DNA of 64,000 bases from Sphingobium sp. OAS761 (GCF_024168485.1 NZ_JALJVY010000006.1:124001-188000); one strand, 5' to 3'; numbered from the stretch's first letter, positions 17,475 through 27,111 are shown. Translations and numbers: made by a program. Notes: generated from the sequence alone by a model not told the origin.

Positions 17475-18382
17475 ATCGCGTCCGATCCGCGATCGAGCAC
17501 CAGCGGATCGGGCCGCGCGGGTGCCTGGAAGGTCTTGCCTGGCGGGCCGGCCAGCACATGCATCTTGGCGCGCAGGGTCGGCGCCGCGGCAACGTCGCGC
17601 GCCAGGTAGCGGAACTCATGGGCAAGGACACGGACAGGGTTTGCCGAACGCGGCTGGCGCGTGATGCCGAACACCGGAGGTTCGCTATTCTCAAGCCGCT
17701 GATAGGTGCCGAACACATGGTCCCACAACATGAGGAGGCCGCCATAATTGCGGTCGATATACAGCCTGTTGCAGGCATGATGCACCGCATGGTTGCAGGG
17801 TGTCACGAACAGCCATTCGAACCATGGCGCCAACCGTCCGATGCGCCGCGTGTGGCAGAAGGTCTGAAAGGCCGGAATATTGATCGCCATGATCACCAAC
17901 GCAACCGGATGAAAGCCGAGCAGCGCGAGCGGCGTCCATGTGATCAGCCTGTAGACGGTGGCGAAAGGTGTATGACGCAGGTTGACGGTGAAGTCATAAT
18001 GTTCGGCGCTGTGATGGATCGAATGATCCGCCCAGAAAATCCGCATTTCATGGCCCGCGCGATGGAAGAGGTAGAAGGCCAGTTCGCCGGCGAGGAAATA
18101 GAGCGGCAAGGTCCACCAACTTACCGGCACCCGCAGAGGCGTGAGGTGCCAGGCGGCGGTGAGGCCGGCGATCAGCAAGGCATTGGCGAATATGCCCTCC
18201 ATCAGCGGACCGAGGGGGAAAAATAGGTAGTTGTGGATCATTTCGCGGCTGAACGGCCGTTCGCCCTCCCGCCAGCGCAGGAAGGACTCGGCAATGACGC
18301 AGAACAGCAACAAAATGCCGCCGCCGAACCCGAATATCTGAATGACATGCACCAGATCGCCGACGAACGCTTCGTCCATCAT
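17471..18382 (-). CDS. Membrane di-iron hydroxylase, fatty acid hydroxylase / sterol desaturase superfamily
   Basis: The protein is 303 residues with several membrane helices and the three histidine clusters of the superfamily: HRAGH (HxxxH), HSIHH and HAVHH. These ligate a di-iron centre that hydroxylates or desaturates C-H bonds of lipids, sterols or terpenoids at the inner membrane. ATG 18382 is preceded by a strong GGGGGAGGGG; a TTG farther upstream is less likely. It follows the GH5 gene in a leftward unit, so a lipid-like or triterpenoid aglycone is a reasonable substrate guess. Confidence 0.85.
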   Translation of the reverse strand: MMDEAFVGDLVHVIQIFGFGGGILLLFCVIAESFLRWREGERPFSREMIHNYLFFPLGPLMEGIFANALLIAGLTAAWHLTPLRVPVSWWTLPLYFLAGELAFYLFHRAGHEMRIFWADHSIHHSAEHYDFTVNLRHTPFATVYRLITWTPLALLGFHPVALVIMAINIPAFQTFCHTRRIGRLAPWFEWLFVTPCNHAVHHACNRLYIDRNYGGLLMLWDHVFGTYQRLENSEPPVFGITRQPRSANPVRVLAHEFRYLARDVAAAPTLRAKMHVLAGPPGKTFQAPARPDPLVLDRGSDAI

Positions 18383-18463
18383 CCCCTCCCCCGGTCCCAT
18401 CGCCAAGCGGTTATTTGACAATCAGCTTATGCCGATCGCCTGCCCGTGCCAAGACCTGCCCGA

Positions 18464-20413
18464 TCAGGGCAAAGCTGCAAGGGCCCGGTCGATCCGGCGC
18501 AGGACGGTGTCGGTCAGGATGTCCGGCATCATCGGCTGAAGGTTGCGGAGTCGCGTTTGGGGAAACAGCCCCTTGTTCGGAGACTCCGCGAGCGCCGGAA
18601 CCTCCCGGTCGAGGATCGCCCGGCTTCGCGGGTCGGCCAGCAGGTCGCTGGTCAAGGAATCGAGACTGTAATGCTGGCCATTCGCCGCGCGCACCGGCCC
18701 CGGTATCACCTTCACTCCCGCGAGCGCGCCATCTATTTCCGCAAGCTTTGCCTCGGTCAGCATCCCCGGGGCAAACTGCCTGATTCCGTCCAGAGTCAGG
18801 CGCTCCCAGCCATGGATATGGCTCATCCCCTGAAGCAGGCCAGGCACCATCCGGTCCAGAACCGCCTTGCCGCCGGGCGTCGCAACGATGTGGCCGATCA
18901 GCGACCGGTGCGTAAGAGGCGCATCGGGCACGGGCGGAAGATCGACGATCGCCGTTTGCACCTTATCGTCCTGGGCCGGCGAAGGCGGCAAGAGCGGTAA
19001 ATCCCCTTTGCGCTCGATCGTCAGAGATATGTTGTCGGCGCCCGCTGCGTTGCGAACGGTCAGAGTGGCGGCATCGGGCGGGGATATGACCCTTCCCCCG
19101 GTCACACGCGCGCGATAGCCATCGGGAAAGGCGGCGGCCGGAATACGGACTTCGGTCAGCAGCGCCGCCCCGGCGCGCCGCCCGTCCGGCAATCGCGCCG
19201 ACCAGGTATAGCGCATATGACCGGTCTGCTGATCATATGTCAGCGCGTCGGGCGTGCCGGCGGTCGCCTGAGGATAAGGCCGGGCATAGGCGCGCAGCAT
19301 GGCGAGGCGATTGCCGTTACCCTCATCGGGCAGCGCGGGATCTACCAGAGACTCGAACGCGCCACGCGTCCAGGCGAGCCAGGATATATGCCGCGCATCG
19401 AAATCATCCGCCTGGCCGTCCACCTCCGCCGGGTCGTTCGAAAATCCCCATTCCGTGTTCAGGATCGCCGCCCCGACCCGCTCGACATGAGCTATCGCGC
19501 CGTCGTTCACCGTGTCGCGCGTGGCCTTGATTGGTCCGTAATTATGGAAGGACAATGCCCTTCGTCCCTGCGGCGCGACGATCGGCGTGTCGATCGCGGG
19601 TACGCCCAGTGCCCCTTGCAGCATGAAGGGTTCCACGAACACCATCATGCGCGGCGCGGCACCCGCGATCGCGCTGCTGGCCTTTTCATAAAAGGGGCGC
19701 AGCAGTTCGTCCTGCAGCTCCGGGCAGTTGGACGCTACCGGATCCGGCTTGGCGCAACGGGACCCGGTCGCCGGCTCGTTCATCACGTCGATACCGATCA
19801 CCGCCGGTTCGTCGCGGAAACGACGGGCTACCGCGACCAGTCCTTCAATATAGAAATCCTGCACGCCCTTGTCCGTGCCCGGCACCAGGCGGTTGGCCCA
19901 GAAACCATCAAATGCCTTCTGGACAGCCGGATCGATGAAATAGCCCATGGGAAATTCCACGCCCGGCTTGCGCGACAGCCCGTCGTTGAGCACGGCCCAG
20001 TCGGGCATGCCGCGCACCCCGACCAGGGCGCCATATTCATCCTGATGAAAATCGATGAGGACGTGGATGCCGGCATCCTTATAGGCCGTGACAGCCGCCG
20101 CGATCCGGTCGAGATAAGCGTCGTCAATGACGCCGGGTTCCGGCATCAGACCCGACAGGTAAATCGCCAGACGGACGCCATTGAAGCCTTGTTCAGCCAT
20201 GCGCGCGGGCGTCGCATCGCTCCACTGCGTTTGCGCGCCGCCATTTGCGGCATTGCCCGGCAAGCTGACATTTCCACCGTGAATAAGGATGGCCCGTCCA
20301 TCCGGGTCGACGAACCAGCGCCCCTGCTGCGCGATGCGGGCGGGTTCCGCCTGAACCGGAAGCGCCAAAGTCCATGCCAGAATGGCGCAACTCACCTTCA
20401 GCATCGCGCTCAT
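18464..20413 (-). CDS. Exported GH5 endoglycosidase-like enzyme with two C-terminal repeat modules
   Basis: A 649-residue protein with a signal peptide ending near residue 22. The GH5 barrel spans about residues 25-380, with the acid/base Glu213 in DVMNEP and the nucleophile Glu321 in NTEWG. The segments HGGNVSLPG, DFHQDEYGAL and PAVQKAFDGFW resemble the endoglycosylceramidase branch of GH5 more than cellulases. A beta-sandwich-like stretch follows, then two tandem modules (about 500-566 and 582-648) homologous to the small exported protein at 12198-12518. The start at 20413 has GAAGGAG upstream. It is preceded by an SDR gene 38 bases away. The precise bond cleaved is not determinable here. 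Confidence 0.82.
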   Translation of the reverse strand: MSAMLKVSCAILAWTLALPVQAEPARIAQQGRWFVDPDGRAILIHGGNVSLPGNAANGGAQTQWSDATPARMAEQGFNGVRLAIYLSGLMPEPGVIDDAYLDRIAAAVTAYKDAGIHVLIDFHQDEYGALVGVRGMPDWAVLNDGLSRKPGVEFPMGYFIDPAVQKAFDGFWANRLVPGTDKGVQDFYIEGLVAVARRFRDEPAVIGIDVMNEPATGSRCAKPDPVASNCPELQDELLRPFYEKASSAIAGAAPRMMVFVEPFMLQGALGVPAIDTPIVAPQGRRALSFHNYGPIKATRDTVNDGAIAHVERVGAAILNTEWGFSNDPAEVDGQADDFDARHISWLAWTRGAFESLVDPALPDEGNGNRLAMLRAYARPYPQATAGTPDALTYDQQTGHMRYTWSARLPDGRRAGAALLTEVRIPAAAFPDGYRARVTGGRVISPPDAATLTVRNAAGADNISLTIERKGDLPLLPPSPAQDDKVQTAIVDLPPVPDAPLTHRSLIGHIVATPGGKAVLDRMVPGLLQGMSHIHGWERLTLDGIRQFAPGMLTEAKLAEIDGALAGVKVIPGPVRAANGQHYSLDSLTSDLLADPRSRAILDREVPALAESPNKGLFPQTRLRNLQPMMPDILTDTVLRRIDRALAALP

Positions 20414-20451
20414 TTGTCTCTCTCCTTCGGTTGGCGGTTGGCGGCTTGCCG

Positions 20452-21876
20452 TCAGTTCGTCTTTTCTTCCGTCCACACCTGCGCGAAAAACGGATTGCGC
20501 GCTGCCTCGGCATCGTAGGTCTCAGGCTGGATCATGGTGTCGGGGCACCAATGGCCGCCCTGAAGGTAAAGCCGCGGCGTCATTTCGAAACGATGGCCCG
20601 CCGCCGATACCCAGCCAACGGGGACGTCGGGACCTTCGAACACCGCAGCCTCGCACCGAGCACCCCGAAATTCGGCCGCGGCTCGCAGATCGTCCAGCCG
20701 CCAGTCATCGGGCGCGCGCGTCTCGTCATAGCCAAGGTCGAGCAGCGTCGGCTCGCGCGACGGCTGCTCGAGCGCAAAATCCTTCCAATCACGCGGAATT
20801 GCTTCCCAGGCCGCGCGCGATCCGAAATAGGCGCGGATGTGCGCCTCGTCATTGGTATCGAACCAGTGGAGGGACCCGCCGGGCCCTTTCGCCATCATTT
20901 CGATCTGCTTGTAAACCAGGCCAGGCACGACCTTGGGAATGGCACGGACGAGAAAGGGCATGTGGCGAGGGGCCTGATCGAAATAGTCGCCGATCGACTG
21001 CTCGCGATAGGGTATCAACGCCTCAAGCCTGTCGGAATCGGCATACCATTGCCCATGGAAATTGCGCGTCGCAAACCAGTGCGGCTTCAATATCTTGTGA
21101 TAATTGGCGATTTGCGCAGCCATGAATTCATGGTTGACCACGCGCGAGGCAGCCCCGCCACCGATATTGTAAAACCCCCGCCAGAACGCCTCCGGTACGT
21201 CGTCCGCACAGACCCCGGCCATCAGGCGGCCGCTGTCATTGGCGGTCGACCATTCGAAGACACCGTTCAGCGGGTTATGAAACATGATCGGATCGTTGAT
21301 CTTCCACATGTCGAAATGGGCCATCCCGCTCTGCCGGAGGGACACCCAGTGATCGATGCCGCTTTGCGCAACGATCGCTTCGGCCTGGGTCTTGGTGACG
21401 GCATAGTGATCATATTGGCTGATCTTGATCGGATCGCCCGTTCGCCCCCAATGGATCGGCGCGTTGCGACTACCGGTTTCGGCCACGGTGCCGATGTAGA
21501 CGAGACGCGTCCTGCGGGGATCGCCCACGGCATGGATCGCGTTAACGATGTTGCGCGCACCGCCGACGTTGACACGCGTCACGACGTCAGCCGGTAACCG
21601 GTCTGCCAGCGGCGACACCAATCCACCTACGTGCAGAACGATATCAGCACCTTTAACCCCGGCCTCGATGGAGGCCGCATCGGCAAGGTCGCCCCATTGA
21701 ACCTCCGCCAACCGCTCGCGAACGATTGTCCGCACCACCGGGTGATCGCGCTCCTCGGGGCGAATCAGAACGCGTAGACGAAGGCGATCTTGCTGGGCTG
21801 CGATCCGCCGAACAGCTTCGCGCCCCATATTGCCGGTGGCGCCGGTCAGGAACACAAGTTTTCGACTGTCCATCAT
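20452..21876 (-). CDS. Extended short-chain dehydrogenase / epimerase
   Basis: A 474-residue NAD(P)-dependent extended SDR with the Rossmann motif LTGATGNMG at the N-terminus and the catalytic pair YAVTK. The C-terminal 200 residues are longer than usual for epimerases and carry no motif I know. The family acts on nucleotide sugars, sterols or flavonoid-type compounds. It is the first gene of the leftward unit SDR-GH5-hydroxylase-membrane protein and is divergent from the TonB receptor. A GGAGGA lies about 12 bases before the ATG pair at 21876/21873. Confidence 0.8.
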   Translation of the reverse strand: MMDSRKLVFLTGATGNMGREAVRRIAAQQDRLRLRVLIRPEERDHPVVRTIVRERLAEVQWGDLADAASIEAGVKGADIVLHVGGLVSPLADRLPADVVTRVNVGGARNIVNAIHAVGDPRRTRLVYIGTVAETGSRNAPIHWGRTGDPIKISQYDHYAVTKTQAEAIVAQSGIDHWVSLRQSGMAHFDMWKINDPIMFHNPLNGVFEWSTANDSGRLMAGVCADDVPEAFWRGFYNIGGGAASRVVNHEFMAAQIANYHKILKPHWFATRNFHGQWYADSDRLEALIPYREQSIGDYFDQAPRHMPFLVRAIPKVVPGLVYKQIEMMAKGPGGSLHWFDTNDEAHIRAYFGSRAAWEAIPRDWKDFALEQPSREPTLLDLGYDETRAPDDWRLDDLRAAAEFRGARCEAAVFEGPDVPVGWVSAAGHRFEMTPRLYLQGGHWCPDTMIQPETYDAEAARNPFFAQVWTEEKTN

Positions 21877-21908
21877 TCAGGTCGTCCTCCCCACATTGAG
21901 CTATAATC

Positions 21909-21922
21909 GCACGCTTACGTTC
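21909..21922. promoter_or_regulatory. Copy 3 of the shared promoter motif (GCACGCTTACGTTC)
   Basis: It lies 33 bases upstream of the leftward SDR gene. The 14-mer matches copy 1 (12557-12570) at 11 of 14 positions and shares a CGCTT core and CGTTC end with copy 2 (13278-13291). On the minus strand it is flanked by TTGATA and TATAG, the same layout as copy 1, so the motif overlaps the presumed promoter. Confidence 0.5.
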
Positions 21923-21979
21923 CAATATCAATCGTCAACCTGCAATGCCCCACTGATGCAATCCTGCAACATCTGCCAT

Positions 21980-21992
21980 GAAATGATCATTT
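21980..21992. promoter_or_regulatory. Palindrome AAATGATCATTT before the TonB receptor, matching the rha operator arms
   Basis: AAATGATCATTT (21981-21992) is a perfect 12-base palindrome, and with the preceding G it contains exactly the 10-base arm GAAATGATCA of the rhaD/kinase operator at 7383-7392. It sits about 135 bases before the receptor ATG, in the gap shared with the divergent SDR gene. This suggests that the rhamnose regulator also controls outer-membrane uptake. Confidence 0.55.
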
Positions 21993-22127
21993 TTTACCCC
22001 GAGAATGACGCAAGGTGCTCGTTTTCGATCATGTTAGCGTTGCCAGACTCATGGCTTCCCGCTAATCCTCGGCTCATGTTTCGATAGCCGGATGGAATAC
22101 CGGACATCCATGATGGGGAGGACTTTA

Positions 22128-24479
22128 ATGATTTTGCGCCGCTCTCTTTTCGCCCTGCTGGGCACATCCACATTGGCGATGGCCACTGCGGCACAGGCAC
22201 AGACGGCCGAATCAGGTGGCATCGCGGAGATCGTGGTTACGGCGACCCGGCAGGAAAAATCGCTGCAGGACACTCCGGCCGCCGTCGACGTCGTGACCGC
22301 CCAGGACATCCGCAACCTGAATATCTTCGATGTCAAGGAGGTGCAAAATCTCGCACCCGGCCTTGAACTGACCAACAATTCGGGCCGTTCAAACGTCGCA
22401 ACCCTGCGCGGCATCACCTTCGACCCGGATTCCGGTTCGGCACCTGCGGTCGACCTGTTCTTCAATGAAATTCCGACCGACGCCCAGACGATGTTCACGG
22501 CCATCTACGACATCGGCCAGATCGAGGTGCTGCGCGGTCCGCAGGGTCTTTTCCGTGGCCGGACCTCGCCGGCAGGCGCGATCCTGATTGGCGCACAGAA
22601 GCCCGATCTGAACGATTTTACCGGCTACATGCAGGCAACTGCCAGCAATCGTCATGCCGTGAACGTACAGGGCGCGGCCAATCTGCCGCTGGTCACCGAC
22701 AAGCTGGCGCTGCGCGCCGCACTGCTTTACGACGAAAATGACCTCAATTCGGTCCGCAATATCGACGGGCGCCGCCCGTCCAGCAAGACGATGAGCGGCC
22801 GCATCAGCCTTGCCTATGATTCGGGCGCTGGCCTGACCGCAAATCTGACCTACCAGCATCTGAACGCAGATAATCGTTCGTTCGTGGCGGTGTTCGGACC
22901 GGGCAATCAGCCCAGCCCTCTCAGTCCCGAACGTAGCGGGCCGGCGCTGAGCATCAAGGACCGGACGTCGGTGACCGAAGGCATCGAGCGTTTCCAGAAC
23001 CGCACGGATTTCGTCACGCTGAACGCAAAATATGATCTCGGCGCAGCTGAAATCATTTTCAACGGAGGCTATCAGGACACGCTGCTGACGCAGCATTCCG
23101 ACCTGGATAAGGGCAACGCGGTCCCCGATTATGTCTTGGACCAGAGACTCACGACCGCATATCAGGTGTCGAACGCAGAACTGCGCCTGCAATCGAGCGC
23201 GGGAAGCCGGCTCTTTTGGGCAATCAGCGGCAACTATACGCATCAGAAGAATAACGTATCTGTGCTGCAAAATCAGGATCAGCTGTACTCCCTGCAATAT
23301 GTCGGACCGCTCCCCGCGAGTTCCGCCTTCCCGATCATCGCCGATGTCGGCATCGGTATCGCATCGGATACCTACGGTCTTGCCGGTACGCTCGGTTATG
23401 AACTGACGGACGGGCTGACCGTGACGGGCGGCCTGCGCCAAACATGGGCGGACATCAACCGCGAGCAGGTCGTCGTCGTTACCCTGCCGGACCTGGATCT
23501 GGTCCTGCCCTCCCCGCCCACCGTCTCGAACCTGCACAAGAAGGCGCTCACAGGCGGCGCGAATATCAGCTGGGAAGCGACCCCGGACCTGACCATTTAC
23601 GGCAATTACGGGCATTCCTATCGCCAGGGCGTCTTCGCGGTGGGCGTCTCGGTGCCGCTCGACGCCAATCTTCTGGTCACGCCGGATGAAACATCGGACG
23701 GTTTCGAGGTCGGCGTCAAAACCTTCCTGTTGGACCGGAAGGTTTCGCTGAATCTCGCCGCATTCTACCAGAAGTTCAAAAACTACATCTCCTACGCAGG
23801 GGGGGTTACCACCGATGCCGATATGGATGGCATCATCGACTCCACGGGTACGCCGTTGCCGTTCGCCGGGGACGCAATCTCCAAGGGTGTCGAGATGCAA
23901 CTGGAAGTGCGTCCGTCCGACTACGCCAATTTCGGGGTCAACGCGTCCTATACCGATGCGCATTGGGATAATGCATCGATTCCCTGCAACGACTTTAACG
24001 GCGACGGCATTCCGGATGCCAACGGGACACCGAGCGTCCAGCCCGGAAAACAAGTCTCCTTCTGCACACGAAACGACCGGATCAGCCGGACTCCCAAATT
24101 CTCGCTGTCCGCCAATGGCGAACTGCGCATTCCCACGGGATCGGTCGAGCCCTTCGTTCGCGGCCTGGTGAATTATCGCCCCGGCTTCTATTCGCTGGAC
24201 GATGATTATCGCTATCGCGCTTATACCAAGGTCGACCTGTTTATCGGTGTCCGCGATGCGAGCCAGCGTTGGGAGATATCGGCATTCGCCAAGAATCTGC
24301 TCAATCAGACCCGCGTGCTCGCAGCATCGCAAGGCACCGTGCAGAGTGGAACCAGCGAACTGGATTTCATAACCTTCCAGCCGACCGGTCGCGCGGGCAT
24401 ACCCCTCGATTCCGGCTATCATACGGCCGTCCTCAATCCGCCCCGCGAATTTGGCCTGACGCTGAAGTATAACTGGTAA
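22128..24479 (+). CDS. TonB-dependent outer-membrane receptor
   Basis: The protein is 783 residues with a signal peptide cleaved near AQA (about residue 24). A TonB-box-like EIVVTATR is followed by the plug domain (residues about 45-160, with NLAPGLELT and IEVLRGPQGLFRGRTS) and a beta-barrel ending in an aromatic C-terminal residue (LKYNW), as required for outer-membrane insertion. ATG 22128 follows GGGGAGGA; an earlier in-frame codon at 22092 lacks a site. In sphingomonads such receptors import glycosides, sterols or aromatics. The adjoining GH5, SDR and operator-like palindrome suggest a glycoside substrate. Confidence 0.92.
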   Translation: MILRRSLFALLGTSTLAMATAAQAQTAESGGIAEIVVTATRQEKSLQDTPAAVDVVTAQDIRNLNIFDVKEVQNLAPGLELTNNSGRSNVATLRGITFDPDSGSAPAVDLFFNEIPTDAQTMFTAIYDIGQIEVLRGPQGLFRGRTSPAGAILIGAQKPDLNDFTGYMQATASNRHAVNVQGAANLPLVTDKLALRAALLYDENDLNSVRNIDGRRPSSKTMSGRISLAYDSGAGLTANLTYQHLNADNRSFVAVFGPGNQPSPLSPERSGPALSIKDRTSVTEGIERFQNRTDFVTLNAKYDLGAAEIIFNGGYQDTLLTQHSDLDKGNAVPDYVLDQRLTTAYQVSNAELRLQSSAGSRLFWAISGNYTHQKNNVSVLQNQDQLYSLQYVGPLPASSAFPIIADVGIGIASDTYGLAGTLGYELTDGLTVTGGLRQTWADINREQVVVVTLPDLDLVLPSPPTVSNLHKKALTGGANISWEATPDLTIYGNYGHSYRQGVFAVGVSVPLDANLLVTPDETSDGFEVGVKTFLLDRKVSLNLAAFYQKFKNYISYAGGVTTDADMDGIIDSTGTPLPFAGDAISKGVEMQLEVRPSDYANFGVNASYTDAHWDNASIPCNDFNGDGIPDANGTPSVQPGKQVSFCTRNDRISRTPKFSLSANGELRIPTGSVEPFVRGLVNYRPGFYSLDDDYRYRAYTKVDLFIGVRDASQRWEISAFAKNLLNQTRVLAASQGTVQSGTSELDFITFQPTGRAGIPLDSGYHTAVLNPPREFGLTLKYNW

Positions 24480-24504
24480 AATCAGTCATCGGTGATTGAA
24501 GGGT

Positions 24505-24541
24505 GTCCCGTTCGCGCTTGCGCGGGCGGGACATTTCTTTT
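24505..24541 (+). terminator. Rho-independent terminator of the TonB receptor gene
   Basis: GTCCCG (24505-24510) pairs with CGGGAC (24527-24532), with further GC pairing inside the loop, and is followed directly by ATTTCTTTT. It sits 25 bases after the receptor stop codon. The remaining gap to 24679 holds no gene that I can see. Confidence 0.7.
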
Positions 24542-24678
24542 GGCTGGGCCAGCGAACTGGCATTCCCTGCCAGGGTCCACCATTTCATCCCGTTTCCTTA
24601 CTGGACGACAGGCTGGAGGTAAGGTGTTTCCCCAAATGAACAATATCGGCTTTCGTCCCTAACCGCTCCACATCGCGA

Positions 24679-25416
24679 TCAATTCCGGCCGTTTTCATCT
24701 CCGCGCATCTCACCGGCGCCCCGAAGGAACAGGGCCGTCGCGACTTCCGCCTGGCGCCGGATCGCTGCTTTCGTCATCGGTCTCTCGCCATAAATGACGC
24801 GGTTTTGCCATTTCTGAAACACCATCGCGACATAGGTCGTCCCGAGTTCCTTGGCTTGCGCGGCGTCAAATCCATGCGCTTCCAGAATCTGCCGAACCGG
24901 GGCCAATTGGAATCGATCGAATTGGTAGCGGGAAATCGCCTCAAGTTGCGGAAAGCTGGTACATTCGCGGAAAATCACGCGCGCGAGACGAACCTGCCGA
25001 TCCTGATTCAGTCGCCCCTGCATATGGATGGAAAAATCGATGAGCTGTTCCTGCAGGGCCGCGCAGCGCTCTTGCGGTTCCCAGACATCCTGAAGCGCTG
25101 ACATTTCGAGACAGGCAGCAAACAGGGCCGCCTTGTCGGTGTAGCGATTGTAGAGCGTGCGCGTCGACAATCCGGCCCGTTCGGCGATGGCACGAACGGA
25201 AGCACCATGGAATCCGTGGCTGGAAAATTCCTCGAGCGCCGCTTCCAGCATCGCCTCATGCTTGCGTTCGGCTTCCCGCGCACTGGGCCGCCCGACCCGT
25301 CGCCGGATCGAACTATCGGCTGCCGTCGTCCTCTCTTCCAATTGGATGGTTTCGCTTGTCCCGTGCATCAAGGCATCATGGACTTTTGCGTTTGAAACGT
25401 CCAGTCGTTGCCGCAC
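24679..25416 (-). CDS. TetR-family transcriptional regulator
   Basis: A 245-residue regulator. After a poorly conserved leader comes the helix-turn-helix (VRAIAERAGLSTRTLYNRY, residues about 75-95), then a C-terminal domain with the HGFDAAQAKELG and FQKWQNRVIYGE stretches seen in AefR-like members. The start is uncertain: ATG 25365 (MHGTSETIQ) would remove a 17-residue leader. It begins 4 bases after the end of the winged-helix gene upstream, so they form a two-gene regulatory unit. Confidence 0.8.
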   Translation of the reverse strand: MRQRLDVSNAKVHDALMHGTSETIQLEERTTAADSSIRRRVGRPSAREAERKHEAMLEAALEEFSSHGFHGASVRAIAERAGLSTRTLYNRYTDKAALFAACLEMSALQDVWEPQERCAALQEQLIDFSIHMQGRLNQDRQVRLARVIFRECTSFPQLEAISRYQFDRFQLAPVRQILEAHGFDAAQAKELGTTYVAMVFQKWQNRVIYGERPMTKAAIRRQAEVATALFLRGAGEMRGDENGRN

Positions 25417-25419
25417 TCG

Positions 25420-25974
25420 TCAGAGCAAGCGCATCTGAGCCGGTGCGGCTGGAGGAATAGCGGCAAGAAGGCAGCGCGCCGTGCCGGCCAGAGTGTAAAC
25501 CGCCTGCCGCCGCGCACCGCGATTTTCATGATCGACCCTGTAGCCCTGATAATGGCGCTTAAGCAGCCCGGCACGCACGAGTTCCGACACGGTTCGGCTG
25601 ACATTCGTCTTGCCCGAAGACAAAATCCGCGTCCTTACCTCTTCTTCCAGACGGGTCGCCGCGGCGACAGGGTCCTTGGGCCATTCCCCATTCGCTGCAA
25701 GATCACGCATCGCCCGGACGGCCAGTGCCTTGCGCCGTGCATCGCGATCGGCCATGGGGCTCAGAGCCTCGCACAGCCAGTCGCGAAGGGAAATGAGCCC
25801 GTCGTCGCGCGCTATCCATGGCCCGGCGCTGCCATCCGGCCGGGCGATATCCGCCAGCAAGCTCAACAACATATAAGCATAGCGCGGACGGGTGCAATGT
25901 TCAGCGAGACAGACCAGCAACGTCGCCCGATTGTGCGTGGACCTATTGTTACGACTGACCTGGCGATGAAACAT
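25420..25974 (-). CDS. Putative winged-helix DNA-binding protein
   Basis: A 184-residue basic protein with no export signal. The C-terminal half (residues about 115-165: SSGKTNVSRTVSELVRAGLL then YRVDHENRG) looks like a helix-turn-helix followed by a wing, as in MarR- or replication-type winged helices. I do not recognise the family. It lies 4 bases upstream of the TetR gene and is probably co-transcribed. The start ATG 25974 has no strong ribosome-binding site. Confidence 0.55.
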   Translation of the reverse strand: MFHRQVSRNNRSTHNRATLLVCLAEHCTRPRYAYMLLSLLADIARPDGSAGPWIARDDGLISLRDWLCEALSPMADRDARRKALAVRAMRDLAANGEWPKDPVAAATRLEEEVRTRILSSGKTNVSRTVSELVRAGLLKRHYQGYRVDHENRGARRQAVYTLAGTARCLLAAIPPAAPAQMRLL

Positions 25975-26199
25975 AACGGGATTGAATCAAGCACAAAGCA
26001 GAGACGATGTGAATCCCCTATATGCCGATATCGACCGGAAACGGTATTTTGTCGGGCGTGACACTTTGCCCCCGGGTAAAGTGTCACTGCCGCCACTTCA
26101 CATGCAGGATCCGGCAATCGGGTTCCACGGCTATGGAAGGAAGATCCGTTCGGTTGACGCCGGACATACCTTCCCTCTCTTCGGCATCGGAGGATCTTC

Positions 26200-27111
26200 A
26201 TGCACATTCTGGTTATCGGAGCGACGGGTTATCTCGGTTCTCACATTGTGGCCAACCTGATAGCAGCCGGACATAGCGTCAGCGGATTGAGCCGGGACTC
26301 GTCCCGCGACACAAAGGTAATCGACGCGGGTGCCACCGTGGCGCGGGGCGATCTGTCGGACCCGGCCGCTATCGTCGACCTGATGCGCGGCCACGATGCG
26401 ACCATCTATGCCGCCCAGCTGATGTTGCAGGAGGAATATGACACCGTCCGTGCGGTGTTGACCGGCGTCGAAGGGCGCGATCACGGATTCGTTTTCACCA
26501 GCGGCACGGGCCTTCTTTCCCAGCGCACCGACGGCGACTGGAGCGAGGACAGTTTCGCAGAGGACGAACCGTTCACGCCGTCCAAATATATCGGCTTTCG
26601 CCTCGTGACGGAAACCATGATCCGCCAGAGCGGGTCATCAGGCGCCACGCGCGCAATGGTTGTCCGCCCACCGATGATATGGGGCAATGGCGGATGCGGC
26701 CATTTGCGGATGTTCTACACCGATGCCGGACGCAGCGGCGACGTCGCCTACCTGGGCGCGGGACTCAATCTCTATTCCAATGTTCATGTCGAGGATTTGG
26801 CGGACGTTTACCGGCTGGCGCTGGAAAAGGGCAGCGGCGGGGCGCTCTACCATGCCGTAGCAGGTGAGCTCAACAATCGCGGCCTTGCACAAGCCGTGGC
26901 AAGAGATCTGGGCATGACGGCGCGCAGCGTCGATTTCGCCGAGGGTGTACGCCGCTGGGGCAAGTTCGAAACGCTGATAGGCATGGCCATTTCCAGCCGC
27001 TCTCGCAGTCCCCGCACCCGGCGCGAACTGGGCTGGCGCCCTCGCCACCTCGACATCCTCGCCGACGTCGGCCATCCGGCCTATCGGCGGATGGCCGGGA
27101 TGGACGGCTGA
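26200..27111 (+). CDS. NAD(P)-dependent epimerase/dehydratase-like SDR
   Basis: A 303-residue atypical or extended SDR with the Rossmann motif VIGATGYLGS at the N-terminus and VRPPMIWGNG in the middle, typical of NAD-dependent epimerase-type reductases. The active-site YxxxK is unclear: SKYIGFRLV offers Tyr but no Lys four residues on, so it may be a binding or atypical reductase member. It begins the rightward pair with the EthD-like gene. AGGA precedes ATG 26200 by a few bases. Upstream, 25975-26199 holds no gene; a TTGACG at 26154-26159 is a possible -35 box. Confidence 0.75.
   Translation: MHILVIGATGYLGSHIVANLIAAGHSVSGLSRDSSRDTKVIDAGATVARGDLSDPAAIVDLMRGHDATIYAAQLMLQEEYDTVRAVLTGVEGRDHGFVFTSGTGLLSQRTDGDWSEDSFAEDEPFTPSKYIGFRLVTETMIRQSGSSGATRAMVVRPPMIWGNGGCGHLRMFYTDAGRSGDVAYLGAGLNLYSNVHVEDLADVYRLALEKGSGGALYHAVAGELNNRGLAQAVARDLGMTARSVDFAEGVRRWGKFETLIGMAISSRSRSPRTRRELGWRPRHLDILADVGHPAYRRMAGMDG

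Noticed and set aside
22389..24422. A 677-codon open frame antisense to the TonB receptor.
   Set aside because: The receptor frame has a signal peptide, plug and aromatic terminus. The antisense frame is a GC-rich shadow with no recognisable domain.
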